A stretch of DNA of 9,339 nucleotides from Verrucomicrobiota bacterium (GTDB taxonomy: Bacteria > Verrucomicrobiota > Verrucomicrobiia > Opitutales > Opitutaceae), in contig RFJS01000469.1 in the NCBI GenBank assembly GCA_003694825.1, positions 1-9,339 on the forward strand, given 5' to 3'. Position 1 is the stretch's first letter; each line of letters begins with the position of its first letter. The translations under genes and the position numbers were made by a program. The notes under the pieces were generated by a model. That model was not told the origin of the DNA and ran no database searches. It was given only the letters and a program-made list of their open reading frames with translations. Shown here piece after piece: positions 7,716 to 9,339 of this stretch.

Positions 7716-8285
7716 AATGGGTGAAGGTTACCGGGAGAGGCGGGCCGCAGATTCGCCGGAGAGGCGATCAGACTCTCTGAATCCGCGAGCGACCACCGCT
7801 GCTTCATTCTGATCGACGGAGACACACGCCCCGCGCCGCGGGTCGCACACCTCCAACCTGTCTGTCAAACGGACCCCTCAGGATCCTGCTCCCGGCGGAT
7901 CCGGGAGCGATGTGCCGGGGCGGCAATGGCCGACCGGACAAATCCGGCACTGTTTCGAAAGAAACGAAAGGCAACGGGCAGCGCCCAGCTCCTTCGCCGG
8001 ATGATGGGCGGAGAGCTTCCCGACAGCGAGCCCGTCCTGTCGAGCAAAAAAATTTTTCATCCATGGATGACGCCCCCTGCCCCGTCCCACGCGAGCCCAT
8101 CCAACCCGCGTCACCCTCGGGGGCGCGGACGGCGCCAACTCCCCCGGGACGGTCCCGCTGCCGCCGCCTCCCCCGCCGGCCCAATCCTGCCCCGCGCCGC
8201 CTCACCTCCACCGCACTCCGCCCCCCCCAACGACCCGACAAGCCATTGACGCCATGCCCATCCCCTGCAAAAGCATCCCGCCACC
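7716..8285. other. Gene-free divergent region between the KamA-family gene and the DUF971 gene
   Basis: These 570 bases separate two divergent genes and must contain both promoters, but I cannot place either with confidence. TTGACA on the minus strand at 7863-7868 is a perfect -35 without a matching -10. The section 7879-8042 holds a run of hairpins: CAGGATCCTG, GCTCCCGG/CCGGGAGC (7888-7908), GTGCCGG/CCGGCAC (7912-7950), GTTTC-GAAA-GAAAC (7952-7965) and CGACAG/CTGTCG (8021-8042). An A7T5 tract follows at 8046-8057. From about 8061 to 8285 the plus strand is strongly C-rich and G-poor. Short open frames here do not look like proteins. Confidence 0.5.
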
Positions 8286-8606
8286 ATGGCAACGGCACAC
8301 CCGACAGACATCCAGCTCATCGGCGAGGAAGTGGCCATCCGGTGGTCCGATGGCTCCGAATCCTACTTCCGCCCCGATTTTCTCCGGGAACACTCCCCCA
8401 GCGCCGCCGCGCGTGGCGAGCCGGACATCTTCGGCCGCATCCATGGCGGCGAAGGGCCGCGGAAGTTCCAGGGCATCACCGTCCTGGGCTGGGACTACGT
8501 CGGCAACTATGCCATCCGCTTCAAGTTCAGCGACGGCCACGCCACCGGCCTCTACACCTACGACTACCTTCGCGATCTCGACGCCCGCCAGCAGTCCGAC
8601 GCATGA
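8286..8606 (+). CDS. DUF971 (GBBH-like N-terminal domain) protein
   Basis: A 106-residue stand-alone DUF971 protein. Visible family features are WSDGSESYF (20-28), LREHSPSA (33-40), and the C-terminal block VLGWDYVGNYAIRF (66-79) and SDGHATGLYTYDYLRDL (82-98). The same fold forms the N-terminal domain of gamma-butyrobetaine hydroxylase and the C-terminal part of the plastid Fe-S scaffold HCF101, but the biochemical role of the short bacterial form is not established. It has no cysteine, so the zinc-binding site of the hydroxylase domain is not expected. No signal peptide, so probably cytoplasmic. The ATG at 8286 has no clear Shine-Dalgarno sequence. The stop overlaps the start of the HAD hydrolase gene (ATGA), so the two are probably made together. 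Confidence 0.93.
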   Translation: MATAHPTDIQLIGEEVAIRWSDGSESYFRPDFLREHSPSAAARGEPDIFGRIHGGEGPRKFQGITVLGWDYVGNYAIRFKFSDGHATGLYTYDYLRDLDARQQSDA

Positions 8607-9339
8607 AAGCACCGGAAACCGCCCCACGCGAAACTCCGCCTCTGCGCGGCATCCGCGTCATCACCTTCGACGCCGGCGGCACGCTGTTGCGGCCCCACCC
8701 GTCGGTCGGGGCCGTCTATCGCGAGATCGCGCTGCGCCACGGCATCGACCGCCCCGCCGCCGCCCTCGATCGCGCCTTCCACGAGGCCTTTCAACACGTC
8801 TCCAAAGACGAGACCGTCCTCGATCCCGAAGCCCGCGAGCGCGACTTCTGGTGGCGAGTCGTCCGCCATACCTTCCTGACCACAGGTGAGGCATCCGCCT
8901 CCCCGGCTCCGCGAGATGCCGCCGCCGACCGGCTCCTGCGCGAACTCTTCGACGAGCTCTGGATCGAGTTTGCCCACGCCTCGCGCTGGCGGCTCTTTCC
9001 CGACGCCCGCGCCACCCTCCAGACACTCCACACAGCCGGCTACAAACTCGCCGTCCTCTCCAACTGGGACAAACGCCTCCACACCGTCCTCGAAGAAACC
9101 GGCCTGCGCCCCCTCTTCGACGCCGTTATCATCTCCAGCGAAGCCGGCGCCGAAAAGCCAGATATCGCGATCTTCCGGGCCGCCGAGCGCGCTCTCGGCT
9201 GCCCGCCGGCCGCCTGCCTGCACATCGGCGACAGCCGCCGCCACGACATCGAAGGCGCCACCGCCGCCGGCTGGCGCTCACTGCTGCTGCGCAATGACGG
9301 CGCCGCCCCCCGCCCGGGCGAAATCGGCGCTCTCGGGCA
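8603..9339 (+). CDS. HAD-family hydrolase, HDHD3/REG-2-like (3' end cut by window edge)
   Basis: The first 245 codons are visible and the end runs off the window. The four HAD motifs can be seen: motif I TFDAGGTLL with nucleophile Asp23, motif II SNWD (Ser153), motif III with Lys185 in EKPD, and motif IV HIGDSRRHDIEGA (Asp210, Asp215). An alpha-helical cap lies between motifs I and II (about 35-130), placing it in subfamily IA. The pattern VGAVYREIALRHGI plus a WW pair at 83-84 resembles the HDHD3/REG-2-like group. The usual second Asp of motif I (DxD, general acid/base) is Gly25, so ordinary phosphatase activity is in doubt. The ATG overlaps the DUF971 stop codon by ATGA, suggesting translational coupling. 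Substrate unknown. A predicted cytoplasmic enzyme with no membrane segment. Confidence 0.93.
   Translation, partial: MKAPETAPRETPPLRGIRVITFDAGGTLLRPHPSVGAVYREIALRHGIDRPAAALDRAFHEAFQHVSKDETVLDPEARERDFWWRVVRHTFLTTGEASASPAPRDAAADRLLRELFDELWIEFAHASRWRLFPDARATLQTLHTAGYKLAVLSNWDKRLHTVLEETGLRPLFDAVIISSEAGAEKPDIAIFRAAERALGCPPAACLHIGDSRRHDIEGATAAGWRSLLLRNDGAAPRPGEIGALG

Noticed and set aside
7878..8060. Minus-strand frame of about 60 codons starting at the A/T tract, with a cysteine cluster CRICPVGHC
   Set aside because: No Shine-Dalgarno sequence, weak codon bias compared with neighbours, and it coincides with the run of hairpins. The cysteine spacing is suggestive but not enough to call a gene.
8202..8627. 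Minus-strand frame antisense to the DUF971 gene
   Set aside because: Mirror of a clearly recognisable plus-strand DUF971 gene; no family features of its own.

Overview
This is a GC-rich bacterial chromosomal window. Its core is the 5' half of a division and cell wall (dcw) cluster, transcribed on the minus strand: mraZ, a small uncharacterised arginine-rich gene, rsmH, ftsL, ftsI, murE and the start of murF, which runs off the left edge. To the right are a separate minus-strand gene for a KamA-family (lysine 2,3-aminomutase-like) radical SAM enzyme and a divergent plus-strand pair, a DUF971 protein and a HAD-family hydrolase cut by the right edge. The MurE carries the DNPR motif of meso-diaminopimelate ligases, so a Gram-negative-type peptidoglycan is expected. 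The high GC, the irregular Shine-Dalgarno sequences and the style of the MraZ, FtsI and RsmH sequences remind me of Verrucomicrobiota (Opitutales-like). That placement is an impression, not a demonstration.

Layout. 1-5896 (minus): a tightly packed operon. rsmH and ftsL share one base, ftsL and ftsI are 6 bases apart, and murE and murF are 32 bases apart. MraZ is the transcriptional regulator, RsmH methylates 16S rRNA, FtsL and FtsI belong to the septal divisome, and MurE and MurF add the third amino acid and the D-Ala-D-Ala to the muropeptide precursor. 5897-6362: a 466-base gene-free stretch with the mraZ promoter region, palindromes, three TGTGAA motifs and two terminator-like hairpins. 6363-7715 (minus): the KamA-family enzyme. 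7716-8285: a 570-base gene-free divergent region rich in hairpins, then strongly C-rich. 8286-9339 (plus): the DUF971 protein and the HAD hydrolase, coupled by an ATGA overlap.

Most notable: (1) three perfect TGGGG repeats at exact 10-base spacing, matching the known MraZ operator, overlap the apparent mraZ start codon, so autoregulation looks conserved but the real start is uncertain. (2) The KamA-family enzyme keeps the Fe-S cysteines, the carboxylate-binding Arg and the PLP Lys, but both aspartates that recognise the lysine side chain are replaced by Arg and Ser, so its substrate is probably not lysine. (3) A lysine-free, arginine-rich small protein is embedded between mraZ and rsmH. (4) The mraZ upstream region carries repeated TGTGAA motifs resembling degenerate DnaA boxes. 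No mobile element, CRISPR array, tRNA or rRNA gene was seen.
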